A stretch of DNA of 26,184 nt from an uncultured Collinsella sp. (GTDB taxonomy: Bacteria > Actinomycetota > Coriobacteriia > Coriobacteriales > Coriobacteriaceae), in contig CABUDQ010000032.1 of NCBI GenBank assembly GCA_902490365.1, forward strand, positions 1 to 26,184. The letters run 5' to 3'. Position numbers and translations under genes: made by a program. Below are positions 15,080 through 22,433 of the stretch, piece after piece (position 1 is the stretch's first letter; each line of letters starts with the position of its first letter). Under the pieces are notes generated by a model. That model was not told the origin of the DNA and did no database searches. It saw only the letters and a program-made list of their open reading frames with translations.

Positions 15080-15425
15080 CTAAAGCTTAACCATGCGCGC
15101 GGCGATGCGGGCGCAGTCGCAGGCGGCCTTCTTCTCGAAGGTGTTGTAGTCGACGACCCGGCCCTCGGCGCAGGGCTTGTCGCTGATGGCGCGCACGACG
15201 ACGAGGGGCACGCCGTTGAGATAGGCGGCCTGCGCGATGGTGCAGCCCTCCATCTCGCAGCACAGGTCGCCGAAGATCGCGAGGATTCGCTCCTTCTGTT
15301 CCGCGGGCGAGACAAACTGGTCGCCGGAGACGACGCGGCCCTTGAGGACCTTAATGTCGGGGGCGACGGCGGCCGCGGCGGCGCACGCCGCCAGCAAGGG
15401 CCGGAACGGATCGCGCAAGATCAAG
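15080..15425 (-). pseudogene. mtnN: mtnN (MTA/SAH nucleosidase) 3' half, 5' end lost
   Basis: About 115 C-terminal residues of 5'-methylthioadenosine/S-adenosylhomocysteine nucleosidase are readable: GRVVSGDQFVS, CEMEGCTIAQ, VPLVVVRAISD and FEKKAA, aligning with E. coli MTAN from about residue 120 onward. The purine-site aspartate (in AISD) and the ribose/catalytic EME glutamates are kept. The N-terminal half, including the first catalytic glutamate, is missing: beyond about 15425 the minus-strand frame runs on antisense to an IS3-type transposase. A normal enzyme is about 230 residues, so this copy should be inactive. The intact enzyme recycles methylthioadenosine and SAH. Confidence 0.8.
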
Positions 15426-15999
15426 GCGTCGCCCGGGAGGTCGGGCGTTACCGTCAGCCGGCGCCGCGTCTGCCGCATCATGAGGGAGAACGGCCTGGCC
15501 GGCGCATACGGCAGGAAGAGGTTCAAGGTGCACCCCGGGGCGATCAACGAGGCCGACGTGTCGAACGTCGTCGCGCGCGGCTTCGGCGGCAGGGCGCCGT
15601 ACACCCATATATGCAGCGACTTGGCCTGCGTGCGCGTCGGGGCGTCGTGGAACTACGTCTGCCTGCTCGTCGACCTCTGCAACGGGGAAATCGTCGGCCA
15701 CTCCGAAGGATCGAGGAGGGACGCGCGAGCTCCGAGCCAAGCTCTTGGATTACGTGCACTGGTACAACAACTTCAGGATCCACTCGACGCTGGGCTACAT
15801 GTCGCCGGTCGAGTTCAGGGTGGCGGGGCCGTCCCTCCCGGAATCGTCCAAATATGTGTTGCCAATCCATAGCCAATCCAGCCATCATCTCCGCGAAGGA
15901 GGACGTCAGGAAAAGCTCGGCTTGAGCTCGGTCGGACGCGGTCTGTGGGGCATCATTCAGGCTCAGGGGGTCTCCTTGTCTTCTTCGGTCGCAACCTGA
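15423..15999 (+). pseudogene. IS3-family orfB transposase fragment with internal deletion
   Basis: From about 15423 the plus strand encodes SPGRSGVTVSRRRVCRIMRE, then CSDLACVRVGASWNYVCLLVDL (first catalytic aspartate in SDLACV) and NGEIVGHS. At about 15725 the match jumps to another frame, RELRAKLLDYVHWYNN and IHSTLGYMSPVEFR, the C-terminal end of IS3 transposases. About 100 codons holding the second catalytic aspartate and the glutamate are absent, apparently deleted at the short sequence GCGCGA. The 5' part of orfB and all of orfA are also missing. A 10-bp inverted pair, ATCATTCAGG (15952-15961) and CCTGAATGAT (15995-16004), follows; whether it belongs to the element is unclear. Confidence 0.8.
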
Positions 16000-16004
16000 A
16001 TGAT

Positions 16005-16560
16005 AGGGACGGCCCCTTCTCTCTTTCCCCTTCGTTTTCGACGCGTCACCCTCTCGGCGGGCTTACGGCCCGCGCTCGCGGGTGCAGGGGCTACGCCCAT
16101 ACCCCAAAAACGTAACGCCGTGCTCGAAGCGTTTCCGGACGTCAGCGTAATCTCAAATCCCGTTCGTCAACTCATGGGCAAGCCACCTGAGACTACTCAT
16201 TTCTCCTACTGGCAATGAAGACCTGCGACCTGCAGTTTTGCAAACTGCTTGAAAGCCACCTGCGTTGATTCACTTCCTATTGCAGCTGGCGGTTTGCACG
16301 CGAAAAGGCATTTAAGTTTCAAAACGGACGTTTTCGGCGCTATCGAGCCTCCAAAGGCATCCCGCCGCGCCCTTTGGGACAAAAACAAAAACTCAAAGCC
16401 CTGAGTTCGAAAATAGTTTTTGGAGTTGTCCCGACTTTTGTCCCCGAAGCCGACGAAACGCGACAGGGTGTCACCTGGCGGCACTCGATTCGAGACGGCA
16501 CCGAAAACTGGATGCAACCGGAATGACGGGACGGCAGAACCGAAGCCATCGAGTGGGGGA
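16005..16560. other. Intergenic stretch without a supported gene
   Basis: Open frames here (for example minus-strand 16206-16517) resemble no family I recognise and lack start signals. Small hairpins are visible: GCGGGC/GCCCGC near 16058-16074 and GCAGTTT/AAACTGC near 16234-16250. Together with the upstream IS3 remnant this looks like decayed mobile-element or repeat DNA. Confidence 0.5.
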
Positions 16561-16597
16561 TAGAAAAAGGCCCGGGTGCCGTGGCATCCGGGCCTTT
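16561..16597 (-). terminator. Intrinsic terminator of the ribosomal protein operon
   Basis: A 15-bp stem (16566-16580 with 16583-16597, one G-U type pair) with a two-base apparent loop that opens in practice, followed on the minus strand by TTTTTCTA. It lies 27 bases after the rplX stop and closes the operon there. Confidence 0.9.
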
Positions 16598-16624
16598 GCT
16601 AGCAACTTAACTGTTGCGGGCAGC

Positions 16625-16930
16625 TTAGAACTTGTGGCCGCACTTCTTGCAGACGCGCAGCTTGTTCTTGCCGTCCTTCTCGTGACCGACGCGGGTAACC
16701 TTACCGCACTCGGGGCAAACGAGATTGACGTTGGAGGCATCGATGGGAGCCTCCTGCGAAACGATACCACCCTGCTGGTTGGCAGCGTTGGGCTTGACGG
16801 CCTTCTTGACGACCGAAACGCCCTCGACAACGACCTTGTTCTCGGCGGGGAGAGCACGCAGGACAACGCCCTGCTTGCCGCGATCCTTACCAGAGAGAAC
16901 CTGGACCTTATCGCCCTTCTTGATATACAT
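16625..16930 (-). CDS. rplX: 50S ribosomal protein L24
   Basis: A 101-residue protein that initiates 50S assembly and lies near the exit tunnel. The KOW motif is at the N-terminus (KKGDKVQVLSGKDRGKQGVV). The C-terminus carries two CxxC pairs, C72/C75 and C94/C97, a zinc-ribbon form of L24. It starts 13 bases after the rplN stop and is followed by a terminator instead of rplE, which normally comes next. Confidence 0.96.
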   Translation of the reverse strand: MYIKKGDKVQVLSGKDRGKQGVVLRALPAENKVVVEGVSVVKKAVKPNAANQQGGIVSQEAPIDASNVNLVCPECGKVTRVGHEKDGKNKLRVCKKCGHKF

Positions 16931-16943
16931 ATATCTCCCCTAA

Positions 16944-17312
16944 CTACAGGGTCTCGGGAGCGAGCGAGACGATCTTCATGTACTTCTTGTCACGAAGCTC
17001 GCGAGCGACGGGCCCGAAGATACGGGTGCCGACGGGCGAACCATCGTTGTTGATGACAACGCAGGCGTTCTCATCAAAGCGAATGTAGGAGCCATCCTTG
17101 CGGCGGATCTCCTTAACGGTGCGAACGACGACGCAACGGACAACGTCCTTCTTCTTGACGTTGGCGCCAGGGGTAGCCTCCTGGACAGCACCGATGAACA
17201 CATCGCCGATGCCTGCATAACGACGCTTGGAACCGCCAAGCACCTTGATGCAGCGAATCTTGCGAGCGCCGGAGTTGTCGGCGACGTTCAGCATGGTTTG
17301 CATCTGAATCAT
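16944..17312 (-). CDS. rplN: 50S ribosomal protein L14
   Basis: A 122-residue protein starting MIQMQTMLNVADNSGARKIR, with DGSYIRFDENACVVIN near 75-90 and PVGTRIFGPVARELR near the end, all diagnostic of L14. It binds 23S rRNA at the subunit interface. The ATG at 17310-17312 is preceded by GGAGGA. A 118-base structured gap separates it from rpsQ, at the place where the S10 and spc operons divide in many bacteria. Confidence 0.97.
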   Translation of the reverse strand: MIQMQTMLNVADNSGARKIRCIKVLGGSKRRYAGIGDVFIGAVQEATPGANVKKKDVVRCVVVRTVKEIRRKDGSYIRFDENACVVINNDGSPVGTRIFGPVARELRDKKYMKIVSLAPETL

Positions 17313-17337
17313 GGTAGATGTTCCTCCGAACTAAGAA

Positions 17338-17403
17338 CCGAAGAGAGGTGCGCAGCCTTTATACGGCCCGTGGTATGCAAGCCAGGCATACGCACATCTT
17401 CGG
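17338..17403 (-). promoter_or_regulatory. Structured leader of rplN
   Basis: Nested pairing: CCGAAGA (17338-17344) with TCTTCGG (17397-17403), GTGCG (17348-17352) with CGCAC (17391-17395), and GTATGC (17373-17378) with GCATAC (17386-17391), the last two sharing one base. It occupies most of the rpsQ-rplN gap and could be a regulatory RNA element for the rplN-rplX segment. Confidence 0.45.
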
Positions 17404-17413
17404 AAACGTACAA
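17358..17413 (-). promoter_or_regulatory. Possible internal promoter before rplN
   Basis: On the minus strand TTGTAC (17408-17413) and TATGCC (17385-17390) are 17 bases apart; a better -10-like box, TATAAA, lies at 17358-17363 without a clear -35. It would correspond to the spc promoter. Confidence 0.35.
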
Positions 17414-17430
17414 GTCGTAAGAGCGACTGC

Positions 17431-17691
17431 TTATTTAGCGCGCTCGACGACCTCGATGAGGCGCCAACGCTTCATCTTGGACATAGGACGGGTCTCCATA
17501 ACGCGGACGGTATCGCCCACGCCAGCCGTGCACTCCTCGTCGTGAGCGTGCAGCTTCTTGGAGCTGGTCATCATCTTGCCGTACTTGGGGTGACGCTTGC
17601 GCTCGGTGATGGTGACAACAATGGTCTTGGCACCGGAGACGGAGGTAACGACACCCGTACGGACCTTACGCGAGTTACGCGAATCAGTCAT
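17431..17691 (-). CDS. rpsQ: 30S ribosomal protein S17
   Basis: An 86-residue primary 16S rRNA-binding protein. RTGVVTSVSGAKTIVVTI, KRHPKYGK and DTVRVMETRPMSKMKRWRL match the S17 OB fold from end to end. It follows rpmC by 16 bases, with AAGGAGA before its ATG. Confidence 0.97.
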   Translation of the reverse strand: MTDSRNSRKVRTGVVTSVSGAKTIVVTITERKRHPKYGKMMTSSKKLHAHDEECTAGVGDTVRVMETRPMSKMKRWRLIEVVERAK

Positions 17692-17707
17692 GTTCTCTCC
17701 TTAGGTC

Positions 17708-17923
17708 CTACTCGGCGACAGCGGACTTCTCCGCTGCGATCTCGCGGGCGCGCTGCTCCGTGAGGACGCGAGCGATGTCCTTCTTCACGGTGTTGACGCG
17801 AGCGGTGTTGTCCAGCTGGCTGGTGGCCATCTGGAAACGAAGGTTAAAGAGCTCGGCGCGCATTTCCTTCAGCTTCTCAACGAGCTGAGCGTCCGAGAGC
17901 TCACGAATCTCTGCGGGCTTCAT
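17708..17923 (-). CDS. rpmC: 50S ribosomal protein L29
   Basis: A 71-residue protein, two helices, with IRELSDAQLVEKLKEMRAEL and FNLRFQMATSQLDN. Its ATG overlaps the rplP stop by one base (TAATG), indicating translational coupling. The C-terminus is slightly longer than in E. coli (63 residues). Confidence 0.97.
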   Translation of the reverse strand: MKPAEIRELSDAQLVEKLKEMRAELFNLRFQMATSQLDNTARVNTVKKDIARVLTEQRAREIAAEKSAVAE

Positions 17924-18426
17924 TAGTTCTCCTCCTTGGCGGCGGCGGCGTCCTCAGCAGCCCACTTGGCCTCGAGAGCGGCCTCCTCAGCCATCTCCTT
18001 CTCGATGCGCTGCTCAGCGTTCTTAGCAGCAACAATCTTGGTCTTGATGGGAAGCTTGTGCTGTGCAAGACGCAGAGCCTCGCGAGCGACCTCCTCGGGC
18101 ACGCCCTTGACCTCGAACATGATGCGGCCGGGCTTGACGACGGCCACCCACTCCTCGGGGTTACCCTTACCAGAACCCATGCGAGTCTCGGCAGGCTTCT
18201 TGGTGATGGGCTTATCGGGGAAGATCGTGATGTAGACACGACCGCCACGCTTCATGTAGCGGGTCATGGCAATACGAGCGGCCTCGATCTGACGGTTGGT
18301 GATCCAATGGGCCTCGAGAGCCTGGATACCAAACTCGCCGAAATGCAGCTCGGTATTACCCTTGGCCTGGCCCTTCATGGAGCCACGCTGCACCTTGCGG
18401 TGAAGAATACGCTTAGGGGCAAGCAC
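17923..18426 (-). CDS. rplP: 50S ribosomal protein L16 with C-terminal extension
   Basis: A 167-residue protein; usual L16 is about 136-144. The core is normal: MLAPKRILHRKVQRG, GRVYITIFPDKPITKKPAETR, GSGKGNPEEWVAVVKPG and LPIKTKIV. After about residue 138 comes a tail of roughly 30 residues rich in alanine, glutamate and lysine (for example EKEMAEEAALEAKWAAEDAA), likely a charged helix. It starts with GTG overlapping the rpsC TAG by one base, so translation is coupled. L16 helps to position A-site tRNA. Confidence 0.96.
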   Translation of the reverse strand: MLAPKRILHRKVQRGSMKGQAKGNTELHFGEFGIQALEAHWITNRQIEAARIAMTRYMKRGGRVYITIFPDKPITKKPAETRMGSGKGNPEEWVAVVKPGRIMFEVKGVPEEVAREALRLAQHKLPIKTKIVAAKNAEQRIEKEMAEEAALEAKWAAEDAAAAKEEN

Positions 18427-19136
18427 TACTGACCCCTCCTCTCGGAGTTACGACGACGAGGACGGGAAGAGCCCTCGAGTGCAGGGTTGGGAACAGGCTG
18501 GCCCGGGAGCTTCTCGCCCAGGTAGATCCAGACCTTCACGCCGCAAGCGCCCATGGTGGTGCTGGCGACAGCCGTGCCGTAGTCGATCTTGGCACGGAGG
18601 GTGTGCAGAGGCACGCGACCCTCGCGGTACCACTCACGACGGCCCATCTCGGCACCGCCGAGACGACCGGAGCACTGGATACGGATGCCCTTAGCGCCGG
18701 CCTTGCGGGCAGACTGGACAGCCTTGCGCATAGCGCGACGGAAGGCAACGCGGCCCTCGAGCTGCTCGGCGATAGACTGAGCAACGAGGTTGGCGTCGAG
18801 CTCGGGGCGCTTGATCTCGACAACGTCGACGGAGAGCTGACCCTTGGAGACGCCAGCGACCTTCTCGAGCTCGGTGCGGAGGGTATCGATCTCGGCACCC
18901 TTCTTACCGATGACAACGCCGGGGCGAGCGGTGAGGATGATGACCTTCACCTTGTCGCCAGCGCGCTCGATCTCGACGCGGGAGACAGCTGCGCGGGAAA
19001 GACGCTTCTCGAGGTACTTGCGAATCTCGAGATCGTTACCGAGGGTCTTAGCGTAATCCTTCTCTGCGAACCAGCGGGAGCGCCAGTTCTCGGTAATGCC
19101 AAGACGGAAGCCGGTGGGGTAGACTTTCTGACCCAT
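18426..19136 (-). CDS. rpsC: 30S ribosomal protein S3
   Basis: A 236-residue protein with the start MGQKVYPTGFRLGITENWRS, the KH domain motif ARPGVVIGKKGAEI and the C-terminal GRLGGAEMGRREWYREGRVP and GACGVKVWIY. It forms part of the mRNA entry site and helicase activity of the 30S subunit. It starts six bases after the rplV stop. The C-terminal tail ends in basic residues. Confidence 0.98.
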   Translation of the reverse strand: MGQKVYPTGFRLGITENWRSRWFAEKDYAKTLGNDLEIRKYLEKRLSRAAVSRVEIERAGDKVKVIILTARPGVVIGKKGAEIDTLRTELEKVAGVSKGQLSVDVVEIKRPELDANLVAQSIAEQLEGRVAFRRAMRKAVQSARKAGAKGIRIQCSGRLGGAEMGRREWYREGRVPLHTLRAKIDYGTAVASTTMGACGVKVWIYLGEKLPGQPVPNPALEGSSRPRRRNSERRGQ

Positions 19137-19142
19137 ACAGCT

Positions 19143-19514
19143 TTACGCCTCCTTTCGAGGAGCAACGACGACGGTGATGTGGGAAGTACGCTTCAGAATG
19201 CGAGAAGCGGAACCCTTGGCGCGGGGACGGATGCGCTTAAGCGTCGGACCCTCGTCAACATAGGCAGCGGCGACAACCAGGTTGTCGGCACGCAGACCGT
19301 TGTTGTTCTCGGCGTTCGCAACGGCGGAACGGAGAACCTTCTCGACATCCACGGCGACGGCGCGGTCGCAGAAGTGGAGGATGTCGAAGGCCTGAGCGAC
19401 AGGCTTGCGGCGGATCAGATCGACCACCAGGCGGGCCTTGCTGGGGGAAACACGCACGTACTTAGCGACGGCGCGAACCTCGGTGGCCTCAGTTTCAATA
19501 GACTTAGTTGCCAT
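19143..19514 (-). CDS. rplV: 50S ribosomal protein L22
   Basis: A 123-residue protein, slightly longer than the 110 of E. coli because of an N-terminal extension. RVSPSKARLVVDLIRRKPV and the C-terminal RAKGSASRILKRTSHITVVV are diagnostic; its hairpin loop lines the exit tunnel and is a macrolide-resistance site. It starts 14 bases after the rpsS stop. Confidence 0.97.
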   Translation of the reverse strand: MATKSIETEATEVRAVAKYVRVSPSKARLVVDLIRRKPVAQAFDILHFCDRAVAVDVEKVLRSAVANAENNNGLRADNLVVAAAYVDEGPTLKRIRPRAKGSASRILKRTSHITVVVAPRKEA

Positions 19515-19528
19515 TTACGGTTAACCCC

Positions 19529-19789
19529 CTATTTGGCCTTGTGGCCACGGAACGTACGAGTCGGCGCGAACTCGCCGAGCTTGTGACCAACCATGGACTC
19601 GGTAACATACACGGGCACATGCTTGCGGCCGTCGTGGACGGCGATGGTGTGACCAACCATCTCGGGGAAGATGGTGGACGCGCGGGACCAGGTCTTCACG
19701 ACGTCCTTCTTGCCAGCCTCGTTCATCGCGGTGATACGCGAGAGAAGGCGAGTCTCCACGAACGGGCCCTTTTTGAGACTTCTGCTCAT
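19529..19789 (-). CDS. rpsS: 30S ribosomal protein S19
   Basis: An 86-residue 30S head protein: MSRSLKKGPFVETRLL, STIFPEMVGHTIAVHDGRKH and KLGEFAPTRTFRGHK. It starts 32 bases after the rplB stop with AGGAGAAAG upstream. Confidence 0.98.
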   Translation of the reverse strand: MSRSLKKGPFVETRLLSRITAMNEAGKKDVVKTWSRASTIFPEMVGHTIAVHDGRKHVPVYVTESMVGHKLGEFAPTRTFRGHKAK

Positions 19790-19821
19790 AAGTGCTTTCT
19801 CCTAAAACTCGGTATCCGAAA

Positions 19822-20652
19822 TTACTTCTTACGGCGACGAATGATGTGCTGGTTCGAGACCTTCTTCTTCTTGCGCGTACGAAGGCCCTTCGTCGGCTTA
19901 CCCCAGGGGGTAACAGAGGGACGACCAGAGGTGTGGTTCTTGCCCTCGCCACCGCCGTGCGGGTGGTCGACAGGGTTCATGACGGTACCGCGGACGGTCG
20001 GGCGCACGTTCATGTGACGCTTACGGCCGGCCTTGCCGATGACGATGTTGGCGTGATCGGCGTTGCCGACCTCACCGACGGTGGCGCGGCAGGTAACGAG
20101 GATGCGGCGCATCTCGGAGGAAGGCATACGGACGATAGCGTACTTGCCCTCCTTACCCATCAGCTGGCAGGAGTTACCGGCGGAACGGGCGATAGCGGCG
20201 CCCTTACCCGGCTGGAACTCAACGGCGTGGATGAGCGTACCGACGGGGATGTCGGCGAGGGGCAGAGCATTGCCCGGCTTGATGTCGGCGTCAGAACCGG
20301 ACATGATGGTCTGACCGACCTCGAGGCCCTTGGGGGCCAGGATGTAGCGCTTCTCACCGTCAGCGTAGTGCAGCAGAGCGATGCGAGCGGAACGGTTCGG
20401 ATCGTACTCGATCGTGGCAACCTTGGCGGGCACGCCGTCCTTGTTGCGCTTGAAGTCGATCACGCGGTAACGACGCTTCACGCCGCCGCCCTGGTGGCGG
20501 GTGGTGATGCGGCCGTTGTTGTTACGACCGGCCTTCTTGGGCAGGGGCTCGAGAAGAGACTTCTCGGGCTTGGTGCAGGTGATCTCGGAGAAGTCGGAGA
20601 TCGTCTGCCAACGCCTACCAGCGGAGGTCGGCTTAAGGTGCTTTACAGCCAT
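19822..20652 (-). CDS. rplB: 50S ribosomal protein L2
   Basis: A 276-residue protein with MAVKHLKPTSAGRRW at the start, TTRHQGGGVKRRYRVIDFKR, and NPVDHPHGGGEGKN near the C-terminus, where the conserved histidine supports the peptidyl transferase centre. The ATG at 20650-20652 was chosen over an open frame reaching 20727 because AAAGGGA precedes it and the protein then has the family's usual start and length. The 179-base gap to rplW holds a hairpin and a promoter-like box. Confidence 0.98.
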   Translation of the reverse strand: MAVKHLKPTSAGRRWQTISDFSEITCTKPEKSLLEPLPKKAGRNNNGRITTRHQGGGVKRRYRVIDFKRNKDGVPAKVATIEYDPNRSARIALLHYADGEKRYILAPKGLEVGQTIMSGSDADIKPGNALPLADIPVGTLIHAVEFQPGKGAAIARSAGNSCQLMGKEGKYAIVRMPSSEMRRILVTCRATVGEVGNADHANIVIGKAGRKRHMNVRPTVRGTVMNPVDHPHGGGEGKNHTSGRPSVTPWGKPTKGLRTRKKKKVSNQHIIRRRKK

Positions 20653-20732
20653 TACAATCCCTTTCAATAGGAATCCGTTAGCCATCGCAGACAGGGATTC
20701 GAGGTTCTGCCTCGGGTGCGATGACACCGGAC

Positions 20733-20757
20733 GTATACACGGTTCCGGGCGTGTCCA
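20733..20757 (-). promoter_or_regulatory. Conserved 25-bp box upstream of rplB
   Basis: The 25 bases are identical at 22 positions to 22598-22622 upstream of rplC, in the same orientation. On the minus strand the box ends in CCGTGTATAC, with a -10-like TATACG overlapping its edge. It lies 81 bases before the rplB start and may be a second promoter or a regulator site. Confidence 0.5.
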
Positions 20758-20777
20758 TTTTATACGCCCAAAACCTT

Positions 20778-20813
20778 GAGCTCCCGCCTCCCCTTTTTGG
20801 GAGGCATGAGCTC
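20778..20813 (-). terminator. Hairpin between rplW and rplB, possible attenuator
   Basis: GCCTCCC (20786-20792) pairs with GGGAGGC (20799-20805), extended by GAGCTC at 20778-20783 and 20808-20813. There is no T-run after the stem on the minus strand, so a processing site or partial terminator is more likely than a full stop. Confidence 0.45.
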
Positions 20814-20831
20814 ACTCAACAGCAGCGAGTC

Positions 20832-21119
20832 TTAGGCCTGGTTGCCAAAGACCTCGATGGTGTCGCCCTCGGCCAGCGTGACGATGGCCTTCTTCCAAGA
20901 ACGGGTCTTGCCGGCGACATAGCGCACGCGCTTGGTCTTGGGCTTGACCGTCAGGGTGTTCACGCGAACGACCTTGACGCCGAAGATCTCCTCGACAGCG
21001 TCCTTGATCTGATACTTGTTAGCATCCTTGGCGACCTCGAACGTGTACTTGTTCAGCTCCATGCCGGAGAAGGAACGCTCGGACACGATCGGACGGATGA
21101 TGATCTCGTGGGCGGTCAT
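20832..21119 (-). CDS. rplW: 50S ribosomal protein L23
   Basis: A 95-residue exit-tunnel protein that docks trigger factor and SRP. EIIIRPIVSERSFSGMELNK, YTFEVAKDANKYQIKDAVEE and FGVKVVRVNTL are diagnostic. Its ATG directly abuts the rplD stop codon. Confidence 0.97.
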   Translation of the reverse strand: MTAHEIIIRPIVSERSFSGMELNKYTFEVAKDANKYQIKDAVEEIFGVKVVRVNTLTVKPKTKRVRYVAGKTRSWKKAIVTLAEGDTIEVFGNQA

Positions 21120-21746
21120 TTATGCAAGCACCTCCCCGAAGTGAGCGGCGATGTCGGCGGGCATCAGCACGGCGTTGTTGTTGACGAGATCGTAGGTGTT
21201 GGCCTCGTCGGCAGTGATGATGAACGTCTTGGGAATGTTGCGGAACGACAGGTAGGCGTTGACGTCCTCATCGCGAACGATGATGGTCAGACGCTTGCCC
21301 TCAAGGCCGAGAGCCTTGAGCATGGCGACGGCAGCCTTGGTGGAAGGCTTCTCGAAGCCGTAGTCGTCGACGAGCACGAGCTCGCCATCTGCCAGCTTGG
21401 CGGACAGCGCGGAGCGCATAGCCAGCTTGACCTCCTTGTTGTTCATACGCTTAGCGTAAGAACGGGGCTTGGGGGCGAAGACGACGCCACCGTGACGCCA
21501 CTGGGCAGCACGGATGGAACCCTGGCGGGCACGGCCGGTGCCCTTCTGACGCCAAGGCTTCTTGCCGCCACCAGAAACCTCAGAGCGACCCTTAGCAGAC
21601 TGGGTGCCCTGACGCCAAGAGGCCATCTGGCACTTGACGATGTGGTGCATAACGTGGATGTTCGGCTCGATGCCGTACACCTCAGCGGCGAGCTCGGCCT
21701 CGGCGACCTTCTTGCCCTCGCTGTTCTTTACTTCAAACTTTGCCAT
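21120..21746 (-). CDS. rplD: 50S ribosomal protein L4
   Basis: A 208-residue protein with WRQKGTGRARQGSIRAAQW and GGVVFAPKPRSYAKRMNNKE in the extended loop, and a C-terminal Rossmann-like part ending PADIAAHFGEVLA. In enterobacteria L4 represses the S10 operon through the leader mRNA and through S20-type pause sites; a structured leader before rplC here (22434-22485) could be its target, which is inference. Confidence 0.97.
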   Translation of the reverse strand: MAKFEVKNSEGKKVAEAELAAEVYGIEPNIHVMHHIVKCQMASWRQGTQSAKGRSEVSGGGKKPWRQKGTGRARQGSIRAAQWRHGGVVFAPKPRSYAKRMNNKEVKLAMRSALSAKLADGELVLVDDYGFEKPSTKAAVAMLKALGLEGKRLTIIVRDEDVNAYLSFRNIPKTFIITADEANTYDLVNNNAVLMPADIAAHFGEVLA

Positions 21747-21792
21747 TTAAGTGTTCTCCTTGGTATGACGCTGGGCTATATGGGCTGGGCCC

Positions 21793-22413
21793 TTAGGCCA
21801 TACGGATGGCGACGAGACCATTCTTGGCACCCGGGACAGCGCCCTTGACCAAGATGAGGTTCTGCTCGGCATCGATGCGGACAACGGAAAGGTTCTTGAC
21901 GGTAACGCGCTCGTTACCCATGTGACCGGCCATCTTGACGCCCTTGAGGACGCGCGCAGGATAGGCGCACTGACCGATAGAACCGGGGTGACGCTGGAAG
22001 TGAGAACCATGCGTCATAGGACCGCGGCGCTGACCCCAGCGCTTGATGCGACCCTGGAAGCCCTTACCCTTGGAGGTACCGATGACGTCGACCTTCTCGA
22101 CATCAGCGAAATCAGCGACGGTGACGACCTCGCCGACCTTGTGCTCCTCGCCGTTCTCGACGCGGACCTCACGAAGGAAGCGGACAGGCTCGACGCCAGC
22201 CTTGGCGAAGTGACCAGCCATGGGCTTGTTCACGTTCTTGGCCTTGATGTCGCCGAAACCGATCTGGACGGCGTCATAGCCGTCGGTTGCCTGAGTTTTA
22301 ACCTGCGAGACAGCGCAGGGGCCAGCCTGGATGACCGTGACGGGAACGACGTTATCGTCCTCGTCCCAAACCTGGGTCATGCCAATCTTGCGGCCGAGAA
22401 TCATGCTGATCAA
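21793..22413 (-). CDS. rplC: 50S ribosomal protein L3
   Basis: A 206-residue protein, first gene of the cluster. ILGRKIGMTQVWDEDDNVVP opens it; GTSKGKGFQGRIKRW, MTHGSHFQRHPGSIGQ and GHMGNERVTVKNL are diagnostic. The start is uncertain: TTG at 22411-22413 gives MISMILG with GGGAT six bases upstream, while ATG at 22402-22404 gives MILGRK with no visible ribosome-binding site. rpsJ, which normally precedes rplC, is not present; instead a leader of about 180 bases leads back to the box at 22598-22622. Confidence 0.96.
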   Translation of the reverse strand: MISMILGRKIGMTQVWDEDDNVVPVTVIQAGPCAVSQVKTQATDGYDAVQIGFGDIKAKNVNKPMAGHFAKAGVEPVRFLREVRVENGEEHKVGEVVTVADFADVEKVDVIGTSKGKGFQGRIKRWGQRRGPMTHGSHFQRHPGSIGQCAYPARVLKGVKMAGHMGNERVTVKNLSVVRIDAEQNLILVKGAVPGAKNGLVAIRMA

Positions 22414-22433
22414 GATATGATCCCAACTCTCGC

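Noticed and set aside
15426..15604. N-terminal extension of the mtnN frame up to 15604
   Set aside because: The extra 60 residues are antisense to the IS3 transposase and show no resemblance to the nucleosidase N-terminus.
16206..16517. Minus-strand 103-residue open frame
   Set aside because: There is no recognisable domain, no good ribosome-binding site and mixed composition; it lies in decayed intergenic DNA.
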